From Amorphophallus konjac (lineage: Eukaryota; Streptophyta; Magnoliopsida; Alismatales; Araceae): a stretch of DNA of 64,000 nucleotides. Under the pieces are notes generated by a model. It worked only from the letters and a program-made list of their open reading frames with translations, ran no database searches and was not told where the DNA came from. The stretch covers positions 48,106,458-48,170,457 of the forward strand of contig CM040126.1 in NCBI GenBank assembly GCA_022559845.1. Direction: 5' to 3'. Below are positions 12,160 to 24,779 of this stretch, piece by piece. Position numbers and translations under genes: made by a program. Numbering within the stretch: position 1 is the first letter of the stretch; every line of letters begins with the position of its first letter.

Positions 12160-12362
12160 GGCCTATGGGCTGGGCGGCCAAACACTTGGCCACCCAGGTT
12201 GCTAGAATTCCAAGTCGATGGCCGCCCAAGACCCCCTGGAAGGCCAACTCTTTGGCCGTCCAGACCCTTGGAAGGCCAACTCCCTGGCCGTCCACACTTC
12301 CATAGAAGGCCAGTCCCTTGGCCGCCTACCATCCCATGGAAGGCCAGCACCATGGCCACCTT
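12160..12362. repeat. tandem GGAAGGCCA(A/G)...TGGCCG repeats in the LTR
   Basis: Four to five units of about 40-45 bp with the core TGGAAGGCCAACTC followed by TTGGCCGTCCA. The repeats give long open frames on both strands that are not genes. Confidence 0.75.
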
Positions 12363-12619
12363 CTTGCAACTGTTGGTCAAAGATCGTGGCCCGTTCTCCC
12401 ACCACGTCTCGCACAACTCTCCCCCCGTCGCTCACGTTCGATCCCATGACGTCCGAGGCTTCTAGAGGGAGTCCCTGGACACAAAACTCCACTTAGCACA
12501 GAGTCGGAGGGGAGAAGACATTGGGGGAGATTGGAGGGTGGAGGTTGGAAAGTTGGGAAGCTCGAACGGGGCTTTTCGACGGGAGCCAAAAAGGGAGTTC
12601 GGTTTGATCAGGAGGACCT

Positions 12620-12633
12620 GGGGGGGGGGGGGG
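12620..12633. repeat. poly(G) run
   Basis: Fourteen G in a row, prone to slippage and sequencing error. Confidence 0.9.
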
Positions 12634-13350
12634 AAGGAAGTGAATACCCAGTGGTTGCTGGTGCAGATTGGAAGCTTGGAGCAGGACTTCGGTAGGCTTC
12701 GAGATCGTCTAGTACCCCCCCTCGAACGTCGTTTTGGGTGGCCACAAACTTGGCCATCCCCGGGTTTGATCTCTTGTCCTCTGTGTTCCTCTGTTTCACC
12801 TTTGCATTCCCCTCCCCATTTGCATTACAACATACTAGAATCCCTGTTAGACCCTATATAGAGGTTTCCACTTTTAAACAAACGGGAAGGTGGGTGGTCG
12901 AAAGTCTCGGCCTTCCCCCCTTCCCACATACCCCAGGTAATCACGCCTCTGTTTTCTCCTTTCTCAATTACTGTCAGAACTTTTGCTACGCTTCACAGAA
13001 CTAATTGGTGTATCTTTTTTTTTATCTTTGTGAGCTTTTGCTATCATTTGTAGGATCTTTGGCATTTCGGGATGCAACAGGGCTCTCCGCCCTTGGTCGG
13101 TCGAGGATGGAGAAGTCGAGACCTCACACACTCTCTGCTTAAAGGCACCCCTACGAGATCATCCTTCTATGAGGTTCAGGTAATAACCTCTGGCGATCAC
13201 ACTATTTTGTTTGTTCTAATCTACGCATTGTAGGTGTAAGGCCATCAGGCTCCATCCGGGAAGTCCGCCCAGCGTCACATCATCACTCACCCCCACGACA
13301 GAGGGGGGGCAACATCGACTATGACCCCGCGACACTCTCCGGCGCCTACA

Positions 13351-15818
13351 ATAACCTTAGCAATCCACGTCACATATCTCCAAGATAGAGAAGTGTCATC
13401 TTTCTACCATAGCAGCTTGGTCGATGACGCCACAACTAATCTACATGGATCTCCAAACATCACCGATCCTTGCCCCAACTGGGTCCTTGCGTCATTCCGA
13501 AACTCTCAGACTCAACTAGGTGCTATCACAGCCGACCACTCGACTAACCTCATCAACTGCTCACAGCTACCAATTGGGACCCACAAATCCTCTTTTTGTA
13601 TTCACTTTTCCTAGATCCCAATTCTATCCCGAGGACACAACTTCCAATACAAGTCGAGTACCTAGCTTACCGACTCCGATCATCACGTCCTCATCCTCTA
13701 CCAGGCTATTTCCTTTCCAACCCCTATGTGGGTCCACTACCAAATACCTGACATCGCTTCCATTGGATGAATAGGATACTCATCCGGCACACTTGTAGTC
13801 ATATTTTTCCAACTCTCTACTCCGTCGGTGCCACAAATCACAATATCTCGAGCAATGGCAAGGCAACCAACATGGCTCACACAGCCAGAAACAATCTTAC
13901 ACCAAGAAAATGACCCTCTCTTATTGGTCATAATCCTCCGACACTCTACCAAATCTATGGAATCCTTCCGTTTCCTACCATCGCTATGATCCTGGACCTG
14001 TGGGTTATGGTCCCACCACGCTTCTGCTGCGCACTCTACACAACATGCACAATCATCACAAATAACTCGACATCTGCTATCTAAACATTTCCCAACACAA
14101 CTGGCTAACTCTAGAAAATAGGGTGAGGAATGCTCAAATACCTTGAACCTAGAGCACAAACTCTCTCTCTTGATCTGACAATCCTCCTGCAACTCCGCAG
14201 GCTCCGATCCACAACACTTCAAAAATCACAACACTAGCCTCGAATTCTCGCACCCATAACCCAGCTGACACTCATCCTTTCATAATAATGCTAACACACC
14301 CTTTGCATCAAGGGATGCGCATAACTTCTCATAGGCAGTCGCACTACCAATATGCAGATCTAGCACTTCTCACACGGACTCCTTGGCATACTCGGGAGGC
14401 CAACCAAACACACAATGAAAATGACTAAATTCAACCAAAATGCAATTCTCTCCAACCAAGGAGACATTAACATACCTCCTATAAAGCGGGAGGTCTCCCC
14501 GCTTGACCCAACCTTGCATCTCACGTATGCTGGGAACCTCACCTTCTAGCACCAGAAAAACCATCGCTACCATTAGGTCAGCTCCTTCAACAACACTTGC
14601 CGAGTGTGTCACCGGACCATACTTGTAACATTTCCCAGTACACCATCACAACTTGTTAAACAATTACTCACCACGCCTCGAGCACTGACCCTGTTGGTCC
14701 CCAGCCACACTCTACCATAGCGGTTGATCGAGCTAGCCGCTACCACACACTCCCTTCCTATGCCTGTCTCTGATCCCGGAATCACTAACCTGTCAAAAAA
14801 CTTACTGGGGAGCGAAGAAATCACCAAGAACGCCAGGCTTGAAGGCTGCTATACCTCTAACCACTGGACATTAGTCCATCGAATCTGTCCTTGCTGACAC
14901 CAACCCATTCTCAATTTTTGGGTCCTCAAAATATCCTCCTCCTGAACTGTTGTTGTGACGACCACCACCCTGAGAACCACAATACAAACCATGATCGGCA
15001 CCTGCCTCAGCTTATCCTCAAGTCCCGAATCTGTTGTTGAACCTTTACACTTCCTCTGCTACCTTGCTCAACGCACCAGGTGCGATGCATAATGGCCCTA
15101 ACTCCACAATTTGGGCCTAGAATTAAGCCACCACCATGTTATCCCAAACCAGCTCCAGAACTAACACAAGCCTTTCATAAGTAGACGCGCACGACTTAGA
15201 ACTCACTGGGACATCTCTACCCATTATTACCTTGAAATATGCAAAAATGATCAGGACTGACACGTCATCTCCGACACCACAGAACATGACGAGAATGTCG
15301 GGCTCGACAGTCAACAGTTCACCAAGAAGATTCTCCACTCATTCGAGCACTTTCTCGATCAAGACATCTGCTCCATCACCTCAAACAATGACCTTGATGC
15401 CTCAGGGGCTGGCTAAACTTCAAACTAGGGTGGCCAACACAACACTAACTCCCTTTGGAGCACACTTATGGTCACCTAGCCACGAACTATCCTTGCCAGC
15501 CACCAACTTCGTCGTTGATATCTCTAATGCTGCACCAAACCTCATACCTGCTGGTAAAATTTGGCCCAACTCAGCACAACTGGGGCCACCACCACTGGGG
15601 AAGACAACTCTCTATCTTACTCCTCAGGCCCCCCACTGGCACTCTGACAATAACCAAATCCACCTTCATAGCGCCAACACCGCGCACTCTAGCTCTCATG
15701 TGAGAAATAATGCAGGAAATAAACACAAAAACCCTATGTCAAATGCCGACTGTACTGGACTTTATGGACTCTGGAACACTGTAAGTATCTCAAATTTTCA
15801 TGTACGTCCACAACTCCA
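13351..15818. other. decayed retroelement-like DNA, no recognisable protein
   Basis: C-rich on the plus strand and open in short stretches (for example 14222-13737 on the minus strand and 15232-16008 on the plus strand), but no frame shows a motif I can name. It lies in the position expected for the internal part of a minus-strand element that begins at the collapsed LTR (15832-15895). Confidence 0.4.
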
Positions 15819-15831
15819 CTCTGATATCACC
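15819..15831 (-). promoter_or_regulatory. primer-binding-site-like sequence
   Basis: On the minus strand this reads GGTGATATCAGAG. It resembles the initiator tRNA-Met primer site TGGTATCAGAGC with a small insertion, and it abuts the end of the 64-bp LTR-like hairpin. Confidence 0.4.
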
Positions 15832-15895
15832 TATAACGACCCAAGATCTGGATACCAGGAATTAACTCCCGGTATCCGGATTTTGGGTCGTTACA
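15832..15895 (-). repeat. 64-bp hairpin resembling a collapsed gypsy LTR
   Basis: The arms 15834-15856 and 15871-15893 are reverse complements with a few mismatches, around a short loop. On the minus strand it opens with TGTAACGACCC, a common start of Ty3/gypsy LTRs, and closes with GGGTCGTTATA. A primer-binding-site-like sequence follows at once. Confidence 0.55.
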
Positions 15896-16370
15896 GGCTG
15901 ACCGTGCAAAAGCGAACCACTACCCTACACAATCTTCCAAGTTGTAAAGGGTTCCCTACGACACTGCGATCTCTTCCTTGGGAGCATCTATGTCTATCCA
16001 AGCAGTAGGAAACCCACAAGGTCGATTTGATCAGGCAAAAGAAGAACTGGCCCTTCCAATGATGGATAGGACTCGGAGCCGAGGTAAAAAGCTTTTGACC
16101 CCGACAAGCGGAAAGGCTAAACTAACTCTGAGAACAATTTTTCCTTGTTAGCATACAGAAAAACTAGAAGAAGGGAACACTAACTTGTACCTTTAGCCCC
16201 GTGTAAAGGGCCAAGAAAGCAAAAATAAAGCCTCATGCATTCGGCATAAGCTGAGAAGGAGCCGTGTTGTACGCACCCAACAATCATGTGACAAAACTAG
16301 GAACAGATAAACAAAAGCCCAGCTTTAGATAGTCCTTCACCCTTCTGAGAAACGAGGGGGAAGATAAGCA
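15896..16370. other. stretch with no assigned feature
   Basis: Lies between the collapsed LTR and the truncated start of the plus-strand LINE. I see no domain, repeat or element end in it. Confidence 0.4.
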
Positions 16371-19300
16371 TTCTCCCTATCAACGGCTGATTTCCAAACT
16401 TGTATTTCTGCTGCGGGGTTGGAAGATGCCAGTTTCTGTGGTAAGCCCTTCACCTGGTAAAACGGCCAGCGGGCTAATGGCATTTGGGCAAGGTTGGATA
16501 AGCTTTTCTTCAATGGGGACTGGGCTATCTCCTGCCCGTGTATTTCAGTCCAACACTTATCCAGGGCCTATAGTGATCATAGTCCCTTATTGTTGACTGT
16601 GCACTCTGAACCACAACGTTTCCCCTCCAGGTTCTGCTTCCAGCACATGTGGCGGGTTCATCCTCGGTTTCTCAGCAACTCCTCAGCAACCTGGGCAGCG
16701 GGACCTTGCTCTTCCCTCCCCTTGGTTACTTTGGCTCTCAAACTTAAACACATGAAAAGCTTCTTCAGGGAATGGAATCAAAACACTTTCAAGGATGTGT
16801 TTGCCAATGTCCAGGCTGCAGAAGATTCATTCTCTACAGCCCATGATGGATCTGACTGCAACCCTTCTGATGATTATCTTGCCTCATTCTTGTCTGCCAA
16901 GGATGTGGTGGAACAAGCTCACCTCCGGGAAGAGATGTTTTGGAGGCAAAAGTCTAAGATCAAATGGCTCAAGGAGGGTGACCGCAACATAATTTTTTTC
17001 ATGCATATGCCACTTCTCATCGAAGGTGGAGGTCAAATTTGGGCCTGCAACGTGATGATGGATCTATTGCAGATCGGGCTGAGGAGATTGCAGATTTAAT
17101 GGTGACCCACTTCTCTAAAGGTTTCACCTCTACCTCGTACTTCTTTCACCCGGACATACTATCTTCCATCCCCTCAGTTTTGGATGAGCAGCACAATGCC
17201 TCGTTGTATGCTGTTCCGTCCGCCGAGGAGATTAAGAAGATTGTCTTCAGCTTGTCCCCTGACAGTGCGCCGGGGCCAGATGGCTTCATGTGACATTTCT
17301 TCCAGGCCGATTGGGATTTCATTGGGCCGGATCTTATTGCTGCTGTTCAAGCTTATTTTTATGGCCACTTCTTGCCTCGCAGCTTCACTACCACTCTAGT
17401 GGCTCTTATACCAAAGGTGGAAAATCCGTCAACCTGTGTCGAGTACCGGCCTATCAGCCTATGTAATTTCAGCTACAAGGTGATATCAGGTGTCCTTAGC
17501 GACCGGTTGCCGAGTGTGCTCCCTATTCTGATTTCAGAGGAACAAGGAGCTTTTGTTAAGGAGCGCTCCATTATTGAAAATATTTCATTAGCTAGATAGA
17601 TGCAACAGCACCTTGGGAAAAAATGCCGTGGATGAAACGTCATCCTCAAACTTGACATGGCCAAGGCCTATGACCGCATGGAATGGGACTTTCTTCTTGC
17701 TATCCATCGTCAATTTGGGTTTGATATGTCCGTCATTTCTCTTATTGAACCGCTTATTACCAACTGCTGGTTTTCTGTCCTTATCAATGGAAAATCTCAT
17801 GGGTTCTTCAAGTCTTCTAGGGGCCTCCTACAATGCGACCCCATCGCCCCCACTCTCTTTATTTTGGCAGAGGAAGCCCTCAGCCGTGGCTTGACAGCTC
17901 TTTTTCAGTGCAGCAGAGGGGGATGGTATCATACTCTTGGCCACTGCCCCAAGGTGTCCCACCTTCTATTTGCAGATGACACCCTTGTATTTTCTAATGG
18001 CTCTATCCACCATTTGAGGGCCCTCATGTCCTTCCTTAAAAAATATGAGGTAGCTTCGGGACAACTTATAAACACGTCCAAGAGCTCATTCTTTATAGGG
18101 CGGGATGCTCCTCCGTCGTTCAGCAGGTCATTAGCAGATGTCTCGGGTTTCAGAATGGGTGCTCTTCCTCTCACTTATTTGGGGATTCCTCTATCCTCTG
18201 GGCGCAACAAACCGAGCCATTTTTCCTACCTTCTTGCCAATGCAGCGGCCAAGCTCCAAGGTTGGAAATCCGATTTTTTATCTTCAGGTGGACGTCTCAT
18301 TCTTATACGGCATGTGCTCTCCAGTCTGCCCATTTATACTTTATCGTCCACTGCTCTTCCGAAATCCATTTTCAGAGCATTTCACAGGATTTTAGCAAAC
18401 TTTTTCTGGGGTTCCTATGCAGGCTCACCTAAGAAGCACTAGAAATCCTGGGACATTATTTCTCGGCCCATTGACACTGGAGGTCTGGGGGTTCTCAATC
18501 TTTTTTCCCTACAAATTGCCATGAAGACTAAATTACATTGGCGAGCTATTTCGGGCAACAGTCTTTGGGCATCGTTCTTCCGTGCCAAACACCTCCATTC
18601 TAAGCATTTCTCCATGGCTTCATTCAGGCTAACTTTTGCAGCCGACCGGGCTCTTTGGCAGCGAGCGGCGGGCCTCATCCAAGCCAACCACAGTGTGCTC
18701 ATCTCTATGGATAACTCCCGTGCATCTTTCTGGTTGGATGCTTGGGCGGGAGCTACCCCGCTGAAGGAATTCTTGCCCCCTCAGGTTTTGAATGACTTAA
18801 CGGATAAGCTTTGCTCTGTCACTAGTGCCTTTTCTGGCCAGTCGTAGGCTTGTCTTGAAGCTGCTCGTCGATATTGCCCAAGGAACACTTTGGACCAGAT
18901 TGTGGCCTCTAATTGCTTGCATGATAGATGGATATGGACTCTTAGCACTGATGGCCTCTTCTCCACCAATTCTATTCACAAGCTTCTTTCCCCAGCCACT
19001 GCTCCCACTTGGTCACTGATTTGGAATCACCTTATTCCTCTAAAGTGGTCCCTCCTCACCTGGCGGATATTGCATGGCTGCCTCCCAGTCGATGCGTCCA
19101 TTATGGCTTGTGGCACCCCCCTCTGTTCTAAATGTAACTGCTGCTCTACCCATCGTGTGGAGACCGGCCTTCACTTGTTCTTCCAGGGCACGGTGGCTTT
19201 GGAGCTTTGGTCTTCTCTCTCGGTTATACTGCCCTTCAATGCTCACGCAGTCCCCTCTGCTGCTGCGGTTATTGCAGACTTGCTGGGCGATCTGCACTTT

Positions 19301-20068
19301 GCCACCATGGCTGGGAGTCTTGCTCGATGCTTCTTCTTAGCTGGTATTTGGGAGTTGTGGCACAGCAAGAACATCGCCCGTTTTGAGGGGCAACCGATGA
19401 ACTCTCGCCAGATTTTTTGCAGGGTCTTTCAATCCTTCCGAACTATTGTCCAAGGCACTCACCTCAAAGGAAGAGATCTCCTGCCACAATAAAGGGAGTT
19501 GCTTGCTGCCTGGGCCATCCCTCTCAAGGTATCTCAGCCCTGCATCCCTAGCCTAATCAAATGGTTTCCCCCTCCCACCGGGAGATTGAAGCTCAATGTC
19601 GATGGCGCTCTTAAGCGCGGTGCGGGTGTGGCAGGGGGTGGAGTCGCTCTTCGGGACTCGTCTGGATCTTTAATTTGGGCTACTGCTGCTGCCTTTCCTC
19701 ATGCCTCATCCAGCCTTGAAGCCGAGGCTCTTGCTCTCTGGGATGGTCTCATGCTCTGCCGTGAACACGGGGTCCGATCCATTGTTGTGCAAACTGACTC
19801 CCTTGTGTTGGCGAAAATTGTCAATGGCCGCTTCTCTTGTCCATGGAAGCTTTTCTTCATTATGTATGATGTGGGTACTGCTATTAGGTCCATGGATGTT
19901 TCCATTCATCATGTCTTTAGGGAGGCTAACCAATTGGCAGATATGTTGGCTGCTGTGGGGTGCTTCTTGGCGTCTCCTGCTTTTTGGACTTCTTGGGTTG
20001 ATCTACCTACCTCTGTAAAGGGCCCCTACCGTCTTGATAATGTTGGGTGTCCTTCTATTCGACCCTAG
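16371..20068 (+). pseudogene. LINE ORF2: endonuclease end, reverse transcriptase, zf-RVT, RNase H
   Basis: ORF2 nicks target DNA and reverse-transcribes LINE RNA at the nick. Seen in order: the end of the APE-type endonuclease with WARLDKLFFNGDW and SDHSPLL (to about 16590); RT with YRPISLCN and an E-Q-G-A-F motif (17440-17550), LDMAKAYDRMEWD, and the catalytic FADDTLVFSNG (17971-18003); the fingers/thumb segment LTYLGIPL; a zf-RVT region near 19020-19250; and RNase H with NVDGALKRG, SLEAEALALWDGL, VQTDSLVL and REANQLADMLA, which keeps the D, E, D, D set (19590-19960). The frame is broken by a shift near 17020 and by stops at about 17291 (DGF-stop, usually Trp), 17597, 18440 (KKH-stop, usually Trp), 18846 and 19490. 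It cannot make a full protein. Confidence 0.85.
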
Positions 20069-20211
20069 TCATCCGTTGTATCCACTTTTTGCCTTATATA
20101 TTCATCTTTTCCCTGTTGGGTGGTTGGGGTTGAGCGCTTATCCCCTATCCTAGGGGTGATCGCTCTCCCTCTCCCCGCCTTCACAGGTATTGACTGGATT
20201 AAAAAAAAAAG
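16371..20211 (+). mobile_element. L1-type LINE, 5'-truncated and broken
   Basis: A non-LTR retrotransposon on the plus strand that begins inside the endonuclease domain and ends in a run of ten A (20201-20210). ORF2 domains occur in the usual order: end of endonuclease, reverse transcriptase, zf-RVT, RNase H. 5' truncation is normal for L1 insertions. I found no convincing target duplication. Confidence 0.85.
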
Positions 20212-22120
20212 ATTCACGAGCATCGTTTGCCGGACTTTGGGGCAATTACCTAAACATTCCCCTTGGATCATGTAATATCGCGCTAGAGCATCCACATCAT
20301 CTTGGGACAACTCTAGAAGACTCTTCCACACACGCCTCCCGATAGACGAAAGAGGAGGAACCGAAACCCCCATACTGGGGGTGGGCTCTGTAGTACCGGT
20401 GGCTCCCTCCTCCCCCTCCATCATCGGTGGCTCCCTCCATCGCAGAGGCTCTCCTCTCTTCCCCTAGGTTGGAAACGCTCCCTCAATTGCAGAGGCTCTC
20501 CTCTCTTCCCCTAGGCTAGAAACATCCATGTCATCAAGAATGACCTTCCTCCGACGCCGGGACAACTTTCTCCTCTCCATTCCTTCGTCATAGGTGGGAG
20601 AGGACATGGAGCTCACCTAAGCAAATGAGATCCAGGTGACGCTCGAACCGATGATCGTTGAACTTCGCTAAAGCCTTTGGATGAACCTCTCGACTCTCGA
20701 AGCATTTGAAGATGCCAAAGAGCAAACATAGAGGCCCTAGCCTAGATACATTTCTCTTATATGCATCTGCACCAATGGTACCACGTCAGTTAAGAAAAGG
20801 CTTCTAGGGAACTGAACCGAATCATACCTGCCTAAAGTCGAATGGAGATTGCCACCCTCAAGAACCACCTTCGAAACACAAGCGAGTAGACGATTCAAAG
20901 GTTGGGAAGCAAGTGATGTGGGCGGTTCTGTCCGTCCCAGACACGTGGCAAAATCTTGCCGCTCAGAGGCCACACCCAGCAAACTTCGAATTTCATAAAC
21001 AATGATGGCGAGGTGCCAGATCTTCATGGTATGACATCATACCCCATACTCGAGTAACCATTCCATCAACGCTCATCCCACGCGGATCGTGCACACGTTA
21101 CCAAAGTAGGGAATCCCATAATTATCTCATGTTGCCCTAGTTGTGGTTTCCTATCACAATCGGGTCTTAGGGAGAAACTTTTCATAACCACCATTAATAG
21201 CATCGCGAGTGTGTTGTTAAGTATAGCAACTCCAGTTTTAATTCCAAATCGCAACAAGACTAAGGAAAGATAGAATAGTTTTGAGTTCGGGTCGAATCCA
21301 CAAAGAAATTATAAAACCTTAGTTTGAAAACTTTGATTTAGACGTAGAAATACAAGTAGAAATGAAAAATCACTCAATCACAAGTGTGAATAAAAAATAA
21401 CTCAAATGGAAATAATTAATGATAGGTGAATAGAAAATAATTCAACGATAAATTGTTCGTAACAATAAGGAGAGAAAAGAAAATTAAAATTAGAATATTA
21501 ATAATGTAACTTCGGGAAGATGATTAAGACTCCACTTGAAACTCTTCCCGGTGATGGTCTTCTCTTTTTACTGTAGTCTTGAACTTGTCAAGAAAACGAC
21601 CTCCATGTCCCAGCAAGAACTCCTCCTACAACTAAAAACTACGAAAGAAAAAATAAAATAAGAGAAAGACAACAAAGAGAAAAAGTCAAGAAATAAAAGG
21701 GACAAGGTGAAGACGATGAAATAAATAAATGAATAAGGTGTCAAAGAAGAGAGAAGGACGTGAGATAGAGGAGTTGGGAAATAACTTGGTTGATGATAAA
21801 AAGGGAAGAGAAGAAAATAAAATAAAGGGAGATGGCGATGGAGATGAGAGGGGGCATGTGTGGAGAAGGTGAGAACGTGAGGGGAGGACGGAGAGAAGCC
21901 TGAAAACGTGCACCACCCATGGGTGCCCCAAAGATGATCTTTAAATAAGACCATGGCCTCCCAATCTTTATGGGAGTCTTTTCATTTAAAATCTTTCATT
22001 TTTCCCGACGTAGCAGCCAATACTATTTCTTTATTTTTCTTTCTTTTCTTTTATTTATCTTGGCAGCCAACTCCCTTTTGATTTATTTTCATTATTTGAT
22101 TTGACAGGTAACACTTTTTT
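20212..22120. other. unassigned DNA right of the LINE
   Basis: No domain recognised on either strand. It includes a 47-bp tandem duplication and a purine-rich stretch (21590-21880) whose complement gives a low-complexity ORF. Confidence 0.5.
20424..20520. repeat. tandem duplication, ~47-bp unit
   Basis: GCAGAGGCTCTCCTCTCTTC with flanking bases occurs twice in a row (20424-20470 and 20471-20517) with a few mismatches. Confidence 0.85.
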
Positions 22121-22124
22121 CATT

Positions 22125-22205
22125 TGGGGTCAGAGGTGACAGCCAAGGTTGATGGCCACTAGGTTCGAATCCTAGTAGGAGAGATTTGATTAATTTTTTA
22201 TTAAA
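22125..22205 (+). other. tRNA-like sequence with A and B boxes, possible SINE head
   Basis: CTAGG-TTCGAAT-CCTAG (22159-22175) is a perfect T-arm and contains a consensus B box. About 30 bases upstream TTGGGGTCAGAGGTGA resembles an A box. The acceptor stem does not pair, so it is not a functional tRNA gene. A tRNA-derived SINE head or decayed tRNA gene would fit; I saw no second copy. Confidence 0.35.
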
Positions 22206-22310
22206 AAATAAAGAATTGAACGATAGGGTTCGTTTTGATCGTTAGGAGTTAATATTTAATAATATGTTAATAATTATCATATAATATTTAATCATATAAT
22301 ATTTAATACG

Positions 22311-22372
22311 AGGTGATCCAGTCACACCTTCTGGTACAGCTATCTTGTTACGACTTCACTCCGGTCACTAGC
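22311..22372 (-). pseudogene. rrn16: fragment of plastid 16S rRNA 3' end (nuclear plastid insert)
   Basis: The plus strand reads AGGTGATCCAGTCACACCTT, then CTTGTTACGACTTCACTCC and GTCACTAGCC. This is the reverse complement of the 16S rRNA 3' end, including the anti-Shine-Dalgarno region. Differences from the plastid sequence as I know it are mostly transitions, such as GCCGCACC to GTCACACC and TACGGC to TACAGC, as expected of an old methylated nuclear copy. The match fades after about 62 bases and no other plastid gene is seen beside it. The ACACCTTC wording fits plastid better than mitochondrial rRNA. Confidence 0.8.
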
Positions 22373-24711
22373 CTCGCCTGCGCCTAAGGCTAGGGTATCC
22401 ATGCGAGCAAAAGTAGTTTTTTATAATGCCCCCTTGCAATAAGAAAAATTAATACAAATAATATCATACTCTAATTTTAAGTGTCGAGAAAATAAAAAAT
22501 TAATTTATACACTTAAATAATTCATAATAATACTCAGACGAATATGCCCAACAAATATTATTTTTGTGAGAAAGCTCAAATATTTATGAGAGTGAAATTT
22601 CACGGAGATTGCACACAAAATAATGATTTCAATAGAAATATTTTCATACAAAGTCTATAATTTTTTCTAAAAATATATAAACTATGAACCATGATCGCGC
22701 GAAATCCCCACAAGTAAGACAACTTCCGCCACACGATGGATTCCTCGTCTATAAAAGATTTGTCTCAGTGACCTTCGGAGGTACGCACACAAAAATTCCC
22801 CGAGCCTTAGCATTAGCACAGGAGCAACTCCTCCCTATCTTGATAGAAATCCTTTTCAGTTGCACTGACCTAAGTATCCGAGGATTTTCCTGAGATATCT
22901 AACCCCCCGGTGAGAACTTCCATTCCTTGTGCAAGAAGATCGCCCCAGAGCTCAACATCATCCGTTGACCTCGTTCCAGGATCATGCCGATTGTTCCATT
23001 GCATTCTTGGTGCGGTAATCACCTGCCTTGCCTCTTCGTCAGTCCCGATCCATACACATCTAAGTGTAGTATACGCAACAAAACCCTTCAACTATGCTCA
23101 ATCACAAGTGCTCGGTGTGCAATGAAACTCGGTTGGAATATTAATTCGGTTGCACTATTTAGTCGGAACCCTTAATTAATCTAGTCAAGATTTCTTGTTA
23201 AATCTTTCTACTGGAAATATACTAGTTACTCTGCCGGAAGAATAGAATAGTCGTTAGTAACTCTTTCTAAATCACTCTCTGTTCTTAGTCGAAAATCACT
23301 TAGTCAATGGCACAAACACGTAACTAGCCTTAAAGCCAAGATACTCCTTGTGACTGACCACGATAGTAATACCCCTGCAACTGAGCACAATCGAAGGTAT
23401 CAACTGAGCCAACTTAGTCGGAGTCTTGAGACCGAATGTCACTCGACTCAAGTAACTACTACATCACTTGGGCAAACAGACACTCAACCTAATATCTCAT
23501 TCATTGCCATTTGACCAAACTCAGGTCTTATTGCACAACCCCTGGATGGAACTGGACAATAATGATTGGTTTGAACAACACCCAACCTATTAACTCACAT
23601 GGAGGCTCTATTTGATAATTTCAATCTAGTACTTCATCGACTCTTTTCTTAGCTAAAGTAACCAAGTGAATTATTAGAACAATTAGTAATATAAATCAAC
23701 TATACTTTATTGATCCACTCTCTAGTTGATACACTTTGAGAATTAGGCCAAGAACCGTCATTTACTATAGTAGTATCACTAAAAGAAACATCCTGGAATC
23801 ATTTTTGGCCAAGCCAAACTGATCGATTGATATGGTTCATACAATCGGTTGAATATCCTTCTCTCTTCTGTATCAACCATCAGACATGGCTAGATAGGAT
23901 ATCAATGCAAATCATTCTACTTTAGCTTAAAAGGGAGAACGCTCTACCACTCTCAAATAAGGGGCATATTTCCTATGCTAATCTCTGTAATATCATAATT
24001 TAATATTCAAAAGAAATTACATCAAACGGTTGATCTTAGATCAAAATGAATCTTTTGAAGAAATGGTGCAGACGATTACATCTAGTGCAGATAGCGTGAT
24101 ATTCTTGCCTTCAATCTTCTGACAAAAGTGAAAGATGCCTTGATCACTGTTCACAATGCAATGGGGGTTTAGACAGGTAACCTCTTCCCAAACAGATTAT
24201 TTAGTGATACAATCTTTATCTGTGAGGAGGAGCCACGTGTCAAAGCAGAACAAGCTCAAACGATCAAGTTACAAAACACCACAAGCAAAGAATGTTTGAG
24301 ACACAATAACTATCCAGCTCTCTCTAACTTGAAAGACGTGTTAGACAGAAGCTGCGGTTTAAATCCAAGACTGTGTGTCCAATGGAAAGCTATCGATAGC
24401 CAATGAGGATAGCTATAAAATAAGGGCTAATCATAATGGAAGACTTGATGACTCTAAAGAATATAATAAGATCATATGGAGCGTACGTCTAAGTGTAGTG
24501 GGCTACCCATTCCACATCAAATTGCACTTCAATGAAGGGATCCATTTTCAGAGAGCCCGAGCCAAGTTAAAGAGAGATCAAGAGCCGAAGTTTCTACGAG
24601 CTGAAAGCATTTGCGTGCATCTTCTTTCATTATTATTTTTCTTACGCGTCAGTTATACTCTTGTTTTATGTGATGTATTGTCTCTACATCTACCTAGTGA
24701 AAGAGGCATAT
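22373..24711. other. stretch without recognised features
   Basis: AT-rich, no ORF with a recognisable domain on either strand. The longest, 24375-24764 on the plus strand, shows no motif I know and its tail runs into the hairpin at 24712. Confidence 0.5.
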
Positions 24712-24759
24712 TGTTAGTAGGGGTGAAACTCTTGCATATCAAGAGTTGCTGTGCTAACA
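24712..24759. repeat. 48-bp hairpin with TGTTAG/CTAACA ends
   Basis: The outer arms TGTTAG and CTAACA and the inner arms AACTCTTG and CAAGAGTT pair around CATAT. The TG...CA ends make it resemble an LTR boundary or a miniature element. Confidence 0.6.
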
Positions 24760-24779
24760 CATGATTAAAATTCTCAGCA

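Larger units (their letters stand above)
12006..13350 (+). mobile_element. Ty3/gypsy-like LTR (1.35 kb), probably a 3' LTR
   Basis: The sequence opens with TGTAGACGCC and closes with GGCGCCTACA, inverted termini that match at 9 of 10 positions. A purine tract (GGAGGGGCAT) lies directly before it, as a polypurine tract would for a plus-strand 3' LTR. Flanking 5-mers (GCATT, ATAAC) differ, so it is not a simple solo LTR. Internally it holds a GGCC-rich tandem array (12160-12360) and a G-run. Confidence 0.55.

Noticed and set aside
13737..14222. 161-codon Cys-containing minus-strand ORF
   Set aside because: Cysteines do not form a zinc-knuckle or other known spacing, and the neighbourhood is decayed repeat DNA.
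15232..16008. 258-codon plus-strand ORF
   Set aside because: No motif recognised; it runs through the collapsed-LTR hairpin and primer-site-like sequence, so it is unlikely to be a gene.
22159..22175. Functional tRNA gene
   Set aside because: A perfect T-arm is present but no acceptor stem, D-arm or anticodon arm can be formed around it.
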